DNA from: Alphaproteobacteria bacterium
GTDB lineage: Bacteria > Pseudomonadota > Alphaproteobacteria > Caulobacterales > Aquidulcibacteraceae
Assembly (NCBI GenBank): GCA_027485915.1
Contig: JAIXQA010000075.1
Location: forward strand, 1-64,000
Direction: 5' to 3'
Length of the DNA stretch: 64,000 bases
In this document: one piece after another, positions 54,552 through 62,425 of the stretch
How positions within the stretch are numbered: the stretch's first letter is position 1
Layout of the letters: each line of letters opens with the position of its first letter
Program-made: the position numbers and the translations under genes
The notes under the pieces: model-generated
What the model saw: only the letters and a program-made list of their open reading frames with translations
The model's database searches: none
Told to the model about the DNA's origin: nothing

Positions 54552-55622
54552 TTATTGCCAATGGCGGTTCTTAGTTCTGCGCCCTTTCGTGGGGGGTGGC
54601 AGATCGAGGTTCAGCGCCATGTTGGATTGTTTGATCTTGAAACCAAGCCTGGCGGAAACTCTTTCCTGTTCCGGCCCGGACAGCGCGGCGAACTGACTGC
54701 GAAGATCGAGCCAACAGGCAGCGCGATAGGCTGAGGTGGGAATCTCAAACCGTGCGCCGAAACTCTCAAACATGACGCGGGGGACACCGTGTGCCACCGC
54801 TTCTAGATTGGCTTCAAGATAGGGTAAATAATCGGCCCCGATGCAGCGGAGGAGCGGGTCAAGGTCGGCAGGCGCATCTGCGACCGTAGGGGCTTTGGCA
54901 AAACTGTTTGGCGTCGCGGCCCATAACCGGGCAATCCACCGCATAGTATTCGGTGCCCGCTCCCTCAAGACCCTTGCCGGGGTTGGGTCATGTGAGAAGT
55001 GGCGAAACATCGGGCCAAATAGGCCGAAGTCTGCTTCGCAGGGTCGATCGCCCAACAAATAGGGCCGTGCCGTGAAGACCGGTTCCAGCAAGTCGAGCAG
55101 TGTCAAATAATGGCGTTCAATCGCAGGTCCATTCTCACGGTTCACGCCGTCACGGTGCAGGTATTCTCGTTGCTGCCGTTTCGTCACCCAAAAGCTGCGC
55201 ATCCATAAGGGTGCGGGCAGGTCGCGCAGCAGGGTCCTCGCGATCTGGCGACCCATTAGCCGGGAATCCTCGGCAAATGCCCAACGATAATAAAGTGCAG
55301 GTCGCCAAAGCCATTCATCGAAGGCATCTTCCAGTAAGCGGCTTAGAAAGGCACCGACCGCCGTTGACGGGCGAAACCGCGGCTCGGCGGCTTGGTTCTC
55401 GAAATGTGCAATGATCGCAGTTGTGTCGGTGAGCCAAGCTCCCTGCGGGGTGAGGAGTTGCGGCATTTGGGCCACGCCGGTCTCTCTGGCGCACCGTTGG
55501 AAGTCGGCCAAATTCATTTCCATGAACTTGAACGCGATTCCCTTGGCGCGCAGATAGGCTTCTAGCTTACCCGTGAAATAGGAGAGCTTTAGCCCGTATA
55601 AGGTGTATGGCTGAGCGGTCAT
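54552..55622 (-). CDS. Glutathione S-transferase-like protein
   Basis: A 356-residue protein with a thioredoxin-fold N-terminal domain. It begins YTLYGLKLSYFTGKLEAYLR and has the cis-Pro/Ser-Asp region of GSTs in AQMPQLLTPQGAWLTDTTAI (about 51-70). The helical C-terminal domain (YLLGDRPCEADFGLFGPMFR) is also GST-like and is followed by about 120 extra residues, longer than the usual 200-230 residue enzyme. The substrate and any glutathione dependence are unknown. It lies just past tRNA-Ser on the opposite strand. Confidence 0.78.
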   Translation of the reverse strand: MTAQPYTLYGLKLSYFTGKLEAYLRAKGIAFKFMEMNLADFQRCARETGVAQMPQLLTPQGAWLTDTTAIIAHFENQAAEPRFRPSTAVGAFLSRLLEDAFDEWLWRPALYYRWAFAEDSRLMGRQIARTLLRDLPAPLWMRSFWVTKRQQREYLHRDGVNRENGPAIERHYLTLLDLLEPVFTARPYLLGDRPCEADFGLFGPMFRHFSHDPTPARVLRERAPNTMRWIARLWAATPNSFAKAPTVADAPADLDPLLRCIGADYLPYLEANLEAVAHGVPRVMFESFGARFEIPTSAYRAACWLDLRSQFAALSGPEQERVSARLGFKIKQSNMALNLDLPPPTKGRRTKNRHWQ

Positions 55623-55810
55623 GCGGGCTCCTTCGACCTCATGGGCGAGGTACGTTTGGCCGTTTGATTAAACTTTACCTGATTTTTTGGCACAAATAGT
55701 GTCATTAGGTCAATGTTGGTCTTGTGGAGGAAATTGCAGGTGGGTCTCGGCTAGACGGCGCTTGGCTTGTACACATCACAAAATTCACTCAGTGCCATAG
55801 GGGACAGTTC

Positions 55811-55864
55811 ATGCCCAATTCAATGGCCCAACCCCCGGAACCCCCGCCGGCTTCACGCGTTTGA
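55811..55864 (+). CDS. Possible 17-residue proline-rich leader peptide
   Basis: A short frame reading MPNSMAQPPEPPPASRV with a very good Shine-Dalgarno, AGGGGA at 55799-55804, six bases before the ATG. It ends 31 bases before the ATG of the PRC-barrel gene. The PPEPPP run is the sort that stalls ribosomes without EF-P, so a translation-sensing leader is conceivable. It could equally be chance; the codon count is too low for statistics. Confidence 0.3.
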   Translation: MPNSMAQPPEPPPASRV

Positions 55865-55895
55865 CTGGTTCTCCCACCTTGAATTGGAAACCAGC

Positions 55896-56255
55896 ATGCA
55901 AGAAGAAAACATCCAAAAAATCGTCGAACAAACCGATGCGATCCTGATTTCCAGTTCCAAAGTCGAAGGGGTCGGCGTTTACCGGCCTTCAGGTGATCGG
56001 ATCGGCACGATCAAACATATCATGATCAACAAGCGCACCGGCCAAGTGGCCTATGCCGTGATGAATTTTGGTGGATTCATGGGGCTGGGCGAGGAGGGCT
56101 ATCCGATTGCTTGGGGCCTTTTGACTTTCCGGGAATTACCAGATGGCTATGTTGTCAATCTAACCGATGAGGAATTGGCCAATGGCCCCGATCGCTCTTT
56201 CGATTTGACGGGCACCACCGACCAAAAATGGGCTGATGGCGCGGCCAGCATTTAG
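55896..56255 (+). CDS. PRC-barrel domain protein
   Basis: A 119-residue protein with a PRC-barrel: ISSSKVEGVGVYRPSGDRIG, TIKHIMINKRTGQVAYAVM and NFGGFMGLGEEGYPIAWGLL, residues about 16-82. In photosynthetic bacteria this beta-barrel is part of reaction-centre H subunits; stand-alone versions are common and bind RNA or act in stress or sporulation-like roles. The ATG at 55896 has GGAAA upstream. It is followed six bases later by a small membrane-protein gene with a perfect Shine-Dalgarno, so the two form an operon. Confidence 0.85.
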   Translation: MQEENIQKIVEQTDAILISSSKVEGVGVYRPSGDRIGTIKHIMINKRTGQVAYAVMNFGGFMGLGEEGYPIAWGLLTFRELPDGYVVNLTDEELANGPDRSFDLTGTTDQKWADGAASI

Positions 56256-56261
56256 GAGGCG

Positions 56262-56411
56262 ATGATGATTAAAGATCCTCTCATCGTCAAAACCGTGGAT
56301 GATGCGCGTCAAGGCGTACGCGTCAAAGGCATGACGACCGTTCTGGCCGTATCCTTGATCGCCGCCATCGTTTTAATATCCGTCATCGCCATGATGTCGG
56401 CTCATCGATAG
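56262..56411 (+). CDS. 49-residue single-pass membrane protein
   Basis: A short gene with AGGAGG at 56254-56259, directly before ATG ATG. The product starts MMIKDPLIVKTVDDARQGVR, has one hydrophobic helix (VLAVSLIAAIVLISVIAMM, about 27-45) and ends SAHR. It looks like a genuine small inner-membrane protein with N-terminus in the cytoplasm. I do not recognise a family. It is coupled to the PRC-barrel gene and followed by a 9-bp hairpin, so the unit is closed. Confidence 0.72.
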   Translation: MMIKDPLIVKTVDDARQGVRVKGMTTVLAVSLIAAIVLISVIAMMSAHR

Positions 56412-56445
56412 CAATTGGTCCCTGCCGGGGGCAATTCTGCGGTAC

Positions 56446-56473
56446 CCTCCTGCCGACAAGACGTGGCAGGAGG
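56446..56473 (+). terminator. Hairpin after the PRC-barrel/small membrane protein unit
   Basis: Perfect 9-bp stem CCTCCTGCC (56446-56454) with GGCAGGAGG (56465-56473), ten-base loop. It separates the PRC-barrel operon from the riboswitch leader. No T-run follows, so it may act with Rho or only as an RNA end. Confidence 0.4.
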
Positions 56474-56519
56474 TCGCGCTTGGCAAAGCAAGCGCTTGCT
56501 GATAACCTCTAAGCGAGAT

Positions 56520-56707
56520 GGTGCTTCAGGAAACTGGGGTGAAAAGGGAATGCTGTGCGAGGGTTAGCCCCCAAATCAGCAGCCGTGCCTGCGACCGTAA
56601 GCGGATAGCCGCGTTTCTCTTGGCCAAAGCCAAGATGTGCCACTGGACCCCATTTGGGTTCGGGAAGGCCGAAACTAAGCCATGACCCGTAAGTCGGGAG
56701 ACCTGCC
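56520..56707 (+). promoter_or_regulatory. Cobalamin (B12) riboswitch
   Basis: The aptamer core is recognisable in order: GGTGCTTCAGG at 56520, GTGAAAAGGGAATGC at about 56540, a GCAGCCGTGCCTGCGACCGT segment, GGGAAGGCCG near 56662, and the B12 box AGCCATGACCCG...AGTCGGGAGACCTGCC at about 56678-56707. This is the proteobacterial adenosylcobalamin-type layout. It lies upstream of btuB and would switch off the transporter operon when B12 is plentiful. The following 150 bases can form competing helices that hide or free a strong Shine-Dalgarno (see findings), suggesting control of translation. Confidence 0.93.
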
Positions 56708-56815
56708 ATCGCCGTCGTTCGTCCGTCCTGCCAGGGTCAGCGGGAAGGCCGGAGTATACCTCCGATGCAACGACTGCAGGACGTGGGGCGCGTTGTGCGC
56801 ATCCGCCACTCTTGC

Positions 56816-56854
56816 ATGCAAGGAGGATTGGCCGTGGAGAACTGGCCAAGATAA
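56816..56854 (+). CDS. Mini-ORF in the riboswitch leader, in frame with btuB
   Basis: A perfect Shine-Dalgarno, AAGGAGG (56820-56826), is placed seven bases before a GTG at 56834 that opens a six-codon frame ending TAA at 56852-56854, three bases before the btuB ATG. The frame is the same as btuB and also opens at an ATG at 56816. The Shine-Dalgarno is 31 bases from the btuB ATG, too far for direct use. Translation of the mini-ORF with re-initiation at btuB is a reasonable reading; a base error in the stop codon is the alternative. Confidence 0.4.
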   Translation: MQGGLAVENWPR

Positions 56855-56857
56855 AGT

Positions 56858-58825
56858 ATGACAAGCAGAGTTTGCCGATTGGCAAAAACCATTCTTGTGC
56901 CCATCAGCGCAGCATTATTCCAATTCGCTTGGACGTCCCCAACTGCCGCAAAAGATGTCCAAGCTACCCCCGCTCAACAACAGCCTGAAACAATTGTTGT
57001 AACCGCCACACGCACGCCAACCCGGGCGTCGCGGGTTGGTTCCTCCATTACGCTGCTCGAAGCAGCTGAGATCGAGCGCGCCCAATCTATCCCAGTAATA
57101 GACTTGTTACGTGATGTTCCCGGAGTTGCTTTCAGCCGGACTGGCGGCGTTGGCAGCTTGACCACGGTGCGGATCCGCGGTGCCGAAAGCGATCAGACTG
57201 TTTTGCTGGTGGACGGGGTGAAACTCAACGATCCATCCGGCCCGGGCGGCGGGTTTAACTTCGCCAATCTGTTAGCCAGCAATGTCGAACGGATTGAAGT
57301 TCTGCGTGGGCCACAATCGACTCTTTATGGCAGCCAAGCCATGGGTGGGGTTGTGCAGATCATTACCCGTCGTGGCGACGTGCCTTTTGGTGCAGATCTG
57401 ACCCTTGAAGGCGGGGATTTGAACACCAAACGGGCAAGTGGCTCAATACGAGGTCAAACCGGCGACTTTTCTTATGCGCTTGCTGCCGGCCAGTTTGAAA
57501 CCGACGGCGTTAGTTCCGCTAAGGCAGGTCAGGAGCGTGATGGCTTTAAGAATATCCTCGCACAGAGCCGGATCGATTATGCCCTGAATAATCACTTGAG
57601 CTTGGAGGCCCGAGCTTTTTGGTCTGATAGCGAGATTGGCATTGATGGTTTTCCAGCCCCCAGCTTTGCCCTTGCCGATACGGCAGAACGCTCAAAGACC
57701 GAGGAATTGATCGTCTACACAGGCGCTAAACTGACTTTGTTGGATGGCAGGTCCCAAACACGCTTTGGTATCAGTGAAACCCAGACCGATCGAACCAATC
57801 TCAATCCGATCTTGGCTGTCCAGACCACGTTCATCGGCACTGGCACCAATCGCCGGGCAGAGTTTCAGTCAAGCTTGGATGTGACACAGCAGTTCCAGAT
57901 AGTAGGTGGCGGTGAATTTGAGCAATCCCGCTTGCGTACTTCAAGCCCTTCGGTTTCCAATCCGAACCCCACCCCTTTACACGTCAAAAGTGAATTGAGT
58001 GCACTTTATGTGCAGGGCCAAGCTTCGCCGACACCTTGGTTGACGGCGACCTTGGGCGTACGATGGACGGACCACGATAGCTTTGGTGAAGCTTTAAATA
58101 CGCGCGCAACTGTTGCCGCTGCGATGAATGGCGGAAACACAATCCTGCGGGCGAGTTTGGCCGATGGCTTTAAATCTCCGACCCCGTTTCAACTCTTCTC
58201 CAACTTCGGCAATGCAAAACTTGAACCCGAAGAGGCGCGCTCCGCGGAGATTGGGTTGGAGCAGGCTTTGTTTTCGCGCCGTTTGATCGGGGCCATCACC
58301 TATTTTCAGCGCGACACGATCAACCAGATCGACTTTGTCTCTTGCTTTGGCAATTCCGCTGCCATTTGTGTTGGTCGACCCAGTGGCACTTACGACAACA
58401 TTGCCCGAACCAAGGCCGACGGTACCGAATTCTCGCTGGAAGCCAAACCAATCCCCCAATTGAGTCTTTCGGCAGGTTTTGCGACCTTGGATGCGCGTAA
58501 CAAAGTGCGGGGCACCGCCAACTTTAACCGCCTCTTGCCGCGTCGGGCCAAAGAGACAGGCTTTGTCACCATCGGCTATCTGTTCGATTTTGGCCTCGAC
58601 CTTTCGGGGACGTATTCCCGCATCGGTGATAGTTTTAACAATGCCGGGAATACGGTCGTGATCAAGGGCTATGATCTGGTGACTTTGCGGGCGAGCCAGA
58701 AGATTAGTGCCAATTGGACAGTCTTTGCCCGGGTCGAAAATGCGGGCGATGAGATCTATGAAACCATCACCGGCTATGGATCGCCACGGCGACAGACCTT
58801 GGTGGGGTTACGTGCGGCCTTCTAG
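56858..58825 (+). CDS. btuB: TonB-dependent vitamin B12 receptor
   Basis: A 655-residue outer-membrane receptor. A signal peptide (LAKTILVPISAALFQFAWTS) leads to the TonB box ETIVVTATRTPT at about 44-55, a plug domain (VIDLLRDVPGVAFSRTGGVG, SLTTVRIRGAESDQTVLLVD, IEVLRGPQSTLYGSQAMGGV) and a 22-strand barrel ending in Phe (VGLRAAF). The short plug and GPQSTLYGSQAMGGVVQIIT wording are typical of BtuB. It takes up cobalamin with energy from TonB. The riboswitch upstream and btuFCD downstream support the assignment strongly. Confidence 0.94.
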   Translation: MTSRVCRLAKTILVPISAALFQFAWTSPTAAKDVQATPAQQQPETIVVTATRTPTRASRVGSSITLLEAAEIERAQSIPVIDLLRDVPGVAFSRTGGVGSLTTVRIRGAESDQTVLLVDGVKLNDPSGPGGGFNFANLLASNVERIEVLRGPQSTLYGSQAMGGVVQIITRRGDVPFGADLTLEGGDLNTKRASGSIRGQTGDFSYALAAGQFETDGVSSAKAGQERDGFKNILAQSRIDYALNNHLSLEARAFWSDSEIGIDGFPAPSFALADTAERSKTEELIVYTGAKLTLLDGRSQTRFGISETQTDRTNLNPILAVQTTFIGTGTNRRAEFQSSLDVTQQFQIVGGGEFEQSRLRTSSPSVSNPNPTPLHVKSELSALYVQGQASPTPWLTATLGVRWTDHDSFGEALNTRATVAAAMNGGNTILRASLADGFKSPTPFQLFSNFGNAKLEPEEARSAEIGLEQALFSRRLIGAITYFQRDTINQIDFVSCFGNSAAICVGRPSGTYDNIARTKADGTEFSLEAKPIPQLSLSAGFATLDARNKVRGTANFNRLLPRRAKETGFVTIGYLFDFGLDLSGTYSRIGDSFNNAGNTVVIKGYDLVTLRASQKISANWTVFARVENAGDEIYETITGYGSPRRQTLVGLRAAF

Positions 58826-59696
58826 ACTGGTCCCTATTGTCTGTATTTTGGCTGCGGCAGGGTGCACCCAGCCGCAGCCACATGGCGTCATTGGCGCTAA
58901 AAATCAGGACAGGCCACCGCTGCGCGTCGTCTCACTCGACTTCTGTGCCGATCAATTTGTGATCAAGCTCGCGGATCGAGCTTCAATCGTGGCGGTTTCG
59001 CCCGACGCCACTCGCGACTTTTCATTCATGCGGAAAGAAGCCAAAGGCTTGGTGCAAGCTCGCCCCGATGCCGAGACGATCTTGGCTTTGAAACCCGACA
59101 TTGTTTTTCGCTCTTATGGGGGCGGACCCCAGATGGTGCCCTTCCTTGAGCAGGCTGGTATTCAAGTGCATCAGATCGGCTGGGGTGAAGATTTTGCCGC
59201 AGTTCGCTCCAATGTGCGCGAAGCCGCCACGGCCTTAGGTCAAAAAGCGCGGGGCGAGGCTGTCGTGGCAGATTTTGACCGCAGGCTCGCAAACCTTAAG
59301 CCTGCACCGCAGGTTTCGGCCCTATATGTGACCCCAGGCGGCGTAACAACAGGACCAGGCTCACTCGTCGATCGCATGATGGGCAAGGCCGGCCTTGTGA
59401 ACTTTCAGACACAAGAGGGGTGGAACCCGCTACCTTTGGAGCGCTTAGCAACAGAGCGTCCAGCCATGGTGGTGACAGCTTTCTTCACGGCGCAAAGCCC
59501 GCATCAAGATTATTGGAGCCAAGCGCGTCATCCCCTGGTGCGGCAAATCCTTGCCGACTTGCCCGTGGCGCGACTTGACGGTGGTGCAACAGCTTGCAGT
59601 GGTTGGTTTATGGTCGATGCGATGGAGGTTATGGCCGCAACAGGGCGGCGTATTTCTGCCGAGAAAAGTGCGTTGCCACCGGATATGCAGCCATGA
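58812..59696 (+). CDS. btuF: Cobalamin ABC transporter substrate-binding protein
   Basis: A 294-residue class III binding protein with lipobox ending at Cys18 (LAAAGC). The fold begins LRVVSLDFCADQFVIKLADR, followed by ARPDAETILALKPDIVFRSY and GIQVHQIGWGEDFAAVRSNV, the long-helix backbone of BtuF/FhuD proteins. It would deliver B12 to BtuCD. I choose the GTG at 58812, which overlaps the end of btuB by 14 bases and gives a proper lipoprotein signal; the frame is open to 58707 inside btuB. The stop overlaps the btuC ATG (ATGA). Confidence 0.88.
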   Translation: MRPSRLVPIVCILAAAGCTQPQPHGVIGAKNQDRPPLRVVSLDFCADQFVIKLADRASIVAVSPDATRDFSFMRKEAKGLVQARPDAETILALKPDIVFRSYGGGPQMVPFLEQAGIQVHQIGWGEDFAAVRSNVREAATALGQKARGEAVVADFDRRLANLKPAPQVSALYVTPGGVTTGPGSLVDRMMGKAGLVNFQTQEGWNPLPLERLATERPAMVVTAFFTAQSPHQDYWSQARHPLVRQILADLPVARLDGGATACSGWFMVDAMEVMAATGRRISAEKSALPPDMQP

Positions 59697-60700
59697 AAGT
59701 GCACAACCACGCTTCAACTTTGATCGTGACGCTGATTGCTTTCAGTGCACTCGCCTTGGCGGCTTCCTGCTTGATTGGTGCCACCCCTTTGCCAATGGAG
59801 CGGCTGATCGCGGCGCTAATCGGGGCAGGGGACCCGCAGGCCGAACTCATCGTCTGGGAAATTCGCTTGCCCCGTGCCTTTGCGGCTTTTCTTGTCGGTA
59901 TGGCTTTAGCGGGCAGTGGGGCAGCCCTACAGGGCCTATTGCGTAACCCCTTGGCCGAGCCCGGCGTGCTCGGTGTTTCAGCAATGTCTAGCCTGTTTGC
60001 GACCATTACCATTTACTGGGGCATGGTGCAGCTTTCGCCTTGGATGTTGCCCTTGGCGTCGATTGCCGGAGCATTATTGGCAACAGGGCTCCTCGCTCTT
60101 GTCGCCCCGCGGGTCCAGTCTGTGGTCACTTTGGTGCTCGTAGGGGTTGGGATATCCAGCCTAGCTGGGGCTTTCATGTCGCTCCTGATTAATCTGGCAC
60201 CCAATCCATTTACGTTGTCGGATATGATGAATTGGATGATGGGGTCTGTCGCTAATCGCTCGCTCGAGGATTTGGCGTGGGCTGCCCCCTTCTGGTTTTT
60301 GGGCGTGGTGATGATTTGGATTAGCGCCCCAGGTCTGCGCGCTTTGACCTTTGGCGAGGAAGCCGCAAGTGCGCTAGGGTTAGATGTCGGTCGCTCGCGC
60401 ATCTGGGTGGTGCTGGGAACAGGACTCTTGACAGGCGCTGCAGTGTCGGTCGCGGGTGCTGTCGGCTTTGTCGGCATCATTGCGCCGCATTTGGTCCGTC
60501 CGCTTGTGGGCCATGACCCCGCGCGTACTTTGGTACCAGCTGCTTTGTTAGGTGGCCTTGTCTTGGTGGTGGCAGATCTGGTTGCACGGCTTGTTCCAAC
60601 CGGTCAGGAGCTGAAACTGGGCGTGGTTGCTGCGCTCATTGGCGCGCCCATCTTTATCTGGATCGCCGTGCGTCGTCGCACGCTGGAGGCCGATCAATGA
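59693..60700 (+). CDS. btuC: Cobalamin ABC transporter permease
   Basis: A 335-residue FecCD-family permease of about ten helices. Hallmarks are IRLPRAFAAFLVGMALAGSG, LQGLLRNPLAEPGVLGVSAM, the cytoplasmic GEEAASALGLDVGRSR coupling loop and VAGAVGFVGIIAPHLVRPLV with GHDPARTLVPAALLGG. The ATG at 59693 overlaps the btuF stop. FecCD permeases also move haem or siderophores, but the B12 riboswitch and btuB make cobalamin the clear choice. Confidence 0.93.
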   Translation: MKVHNHASTLIVTLIAFSALALAASCLIGATPLPMERLIAALIGAGDPQAELIVWEIRLPRAFAAFLVGMALAGSGAALQGLLRNPLAEPGVLGVSAMSSLFATITIYWGMVQLSPWMLPLASIAGALLATGLLALVAPRVQSVVTLVLVGVGISSLAGAFMSLLINLAPNPFTLSDMMNWMMGSVANRSLEDLAWAAPFWFLGVVMIWISAPGLRALTFGEEAASALGLDVGRSRIWVVLGTGLLTGAAVSVAGAVGFVGIIAPHLVRPLVGHDPARTLVPAALLGGLVLVVADLVARLVPTGQELKLGVVAALIGAPIFIWIAVRRRTLEADQ

Positions 60701-61455
60701 GCCTGATGCTTCAAGGGGCGAGCGTCTTCATCCAGGGCGCACACTTGTTAGAAAAGGTCTCGTTTGAAGTTCGGCCCGGCAAGTTGGTCGGCCTCTTGGG
60801 CCCTAATGGCGCTGGGAAGACCACTGCCGTCCGCGCCCTCCTTGGCCTTCAAGCCTTGAGCGAAGGCAACGCCTATTTGCATGATAAGCCCGCCCACAGC
60901 CTGACCGCAAAGCAACGTGCCCTGCAGGTGTCCTACCTACCCCAAATGCGCAAGCTTGCGTGGCCAATCTCGGTCAAAGAGGCTGTAGCGCTCGGACGTT
61001 TTGCTTATGGGGGGGCTATGGGCAGGCTCAGCCCGGCCGACGCGCTGGCGGTGGAGGATGCTTTGGGCCGTTGTTCCCTAAAGGGTTTGGCAGACCGCTC
61101 TGTTGCCAGCTTGTCCGGTGGCGAGTTGGCGCGCGTCCATTTAGCCCGTGCCCTTGCGAGCCAAGCCCCGGCATTGATTGCAGATGAACCGACGGCTGCA
61201 CTCGATCCAGGTCATAGCTTGGACGTTTTAGCGGCGCTGCAATCCCAAGCCCGGGCCGGACAGGCGGTTTTGGTCGTTGTGCATGATCTGGCGCTGGCCG
61301 CACGGTTTTGCGACGAGATCATTTTGCTCAACCAAGGCCGGTTGGTCATCCAAGACCGTCCAGAGGATGCCTTGTCTGCGGCGAGTCTGGCCGACGTTTA
61401 TGGCGTTAAGGGCACTTGGTCCCGGGGTCAGCTGTATCTTTCAGGCCGAATATAG
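60697..61455 (+). CDS. btuD: Cobalamin ABC transporter ATPase
   Basis: A 252-residue ATPase with Walker A GPNGAGKTT (35-43), the Q-loop region YLPQMRKLAWPISVKEAVAL, the signature LSGGELARVHLARALASQ, Walker B ALIADEPTAALDP and a His switch (VVVHDLALA). It energises BtuC. The ATG overlaps the btuC stop (ATGA), closing a tightly coupled btuB-F-C-D operon. A terminator-like hairpin with a T-run follows at 61499-61535. Confidence 0.93.
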   Translation: MSLMLQGASVFIQGAHLLEKVSFEVRPGKLVGLLGPNGAGKTTAVRALLGLQALSEGNAYLHDKPAHSLTAKQRALQVSYLPQMRKLAWPISVKEAVALGRFAYGGAMGRLSPADALAVEDALGRCSLKGLADRSVASLSGGELARVHLARALASQAPALIADEPTAALDPGHSLDVLAALQSQARAGQAVLVVVHDLALAARFCDEIILLNQGRLVIQDRPEDALSAASLADVYGVKGTWSRGQLYLSGRI

Positions 61456-61498
61456 CGCTTTTCACAGGCCACAGGGACGCGCAAATTCAAAATCTGTG

Positions 61499-61535
61499 GG
61501 TAACTTTTCCGCTGTTACCAGAGGTTTGTTTTTTT
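61499..61535 (+). terminator. Terminator-like hairpin after btuD
   Basis: GGTAAC (61499-61504) pairs with GTTACC (61514-61519) around a nine-base loop; a T-rich run GGTTTGTTTTTTT follows, with seven Ts at 61529-61535. The stem is short and the T-run starts a few bases late, so efficiency may be moderate. It lies 44 bases past the btuD stop. Confidence 0.5.
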
Positions 61536-61830
61536 GGCGCCAAATTCGTCGTCTTATACAATTGAAACATTTTCATGCCATCTATCATTCAGCACCTTCG
61601 ACAATCTTCGCGGCTACTGCACCCTTTAATCTCGTGATTTATAGTAAATTTAAATATTATGAGAAGTATTTAACTCAAAAATATTTAAATATAAAATAAA
61701 ATTATAGTACAATTTTAGTGATATTTTCGCCAAATTGGGGAAATAGTATACCTTGAGTAACCTTATTAGGGTAAATGAATTAACTGTAATAATTCCAAAT
61801 TTACTATATTTTTGTGATTGCCAGCACATT

Positions 61831-61840
61831 ACCCATGGGT
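61831..61840. promoter_or_regulatory. ACCCATGGGT palindrome in the csgF upstream region
   Basis: A perfect 10-bp palindrome at the right border of the AT-rich island, 120 bases before the csgF ATG, followed by TTAATAAAAG. It may be an operator for the curli-type operon. No regulator is recognisable nearby. Confidence 0.3.
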
Positions 61841-61960
61841 TAATAAAAGATTGAGGGCTTCGGATGAAGTGTGGCGGCCTTGCTCCGCCACCCCATTTTG
61901 AGCGCTCAACGACATTGTGTGTATCTCAAAAAACAAGAGACCTCTTTGGTGGGGGCCATA

Positions 61961-62425
61961 ATGGCTAATTTATTGACGATGGTGTCGCACCCTGTGCGCA
62001 TACTCAGAGTAATCGGGTTTGTCGGCGTCGGCGTGTTGGCCTTCGGGCTGACCTCTGCAGCTTCGGCGCAAGATCTGACTTATAAGCCTATCAACCCAAC
62101 ATTTGGCGGAAATTCCTTTAACTCTGGCCATCTTTTGGGCGTCGCAAACGCGCAAAATGATTATCGCGAGAAGAGCAGCGCAAGCGCCAATTCTCAGGCC
62201 GATTCCTTTGCGCGGCAATTGCAATCACGCCTTTTGTCAGCCGTCTCTTCGCAAATTGTAGATGCAATCTTTGGCGAAAATCCTCAAGAGCGCGGCAGGA
62301 TCTCGCTTGGCGGGCAAACGATTGAGTTTGTGCGCGACCTCGTCAATGTCACCATCACTATTACCAATGACACAACCGGTGAAGTCACCACCTTGGTGGT
62401 ACCGCTTTTTGTGGAAATCAAGTGA
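61961..62425 (+). CDS. csgF: Curli assembly protein CsgF
   Basis: A 154-residue secreted protein. A hydrophobic signal (VIGFVGVGVLAFGLTSAASA) is cleaved before QDLTYKPINPTFGGNSFNSG and HLLGVANAQNDY, the conserved N-terminal CsgF motif that binds the CsgG constriction. The C-terminal half has the usual helix and GRISLGGQTIEFVRDL beta region. CsgF couples the secretion pore to fibre nucleation at the cell surface. The ATG at 61961 follows GGTGGGGG; a frame to 61871 is not conserved-looking. Its TGA overlaps the csgG ATG by one base (TGATG). Confidence 0.92.
   Translation: MANLLTMVSHPVRILRVIGFVGVGVLAFGLTSAASAQDLTYKPINPTFGGNSFNSGHLLGVANAQNDYREKSSASANSQADSFARQLQSRLLSAVSSQIVDAIFGENPQERGRISLGGQTIEFVRDLVNVTITITNDTTGEVTTLVVPLFVEIK

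Larger units (their letters stand above)
61456..61960. other. AT-rich intergenic island upstream of the curli-type genes
   Basis: About 500 bases without a gene. The first part carries the btuD terminator. From 61621 to 61800 only 40 of 180 bases are G or C (22 percent by direct count), far below the surroundings. A perfect ACCCATGGGT palindrome lies at 61831-61840. The plus-strand open frame across 61277-61699 overlaps btuD and is not protein-like. The stretch probably holds the promoter and protein-binding sites for csgF-csgG. Confidence 0.7.
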
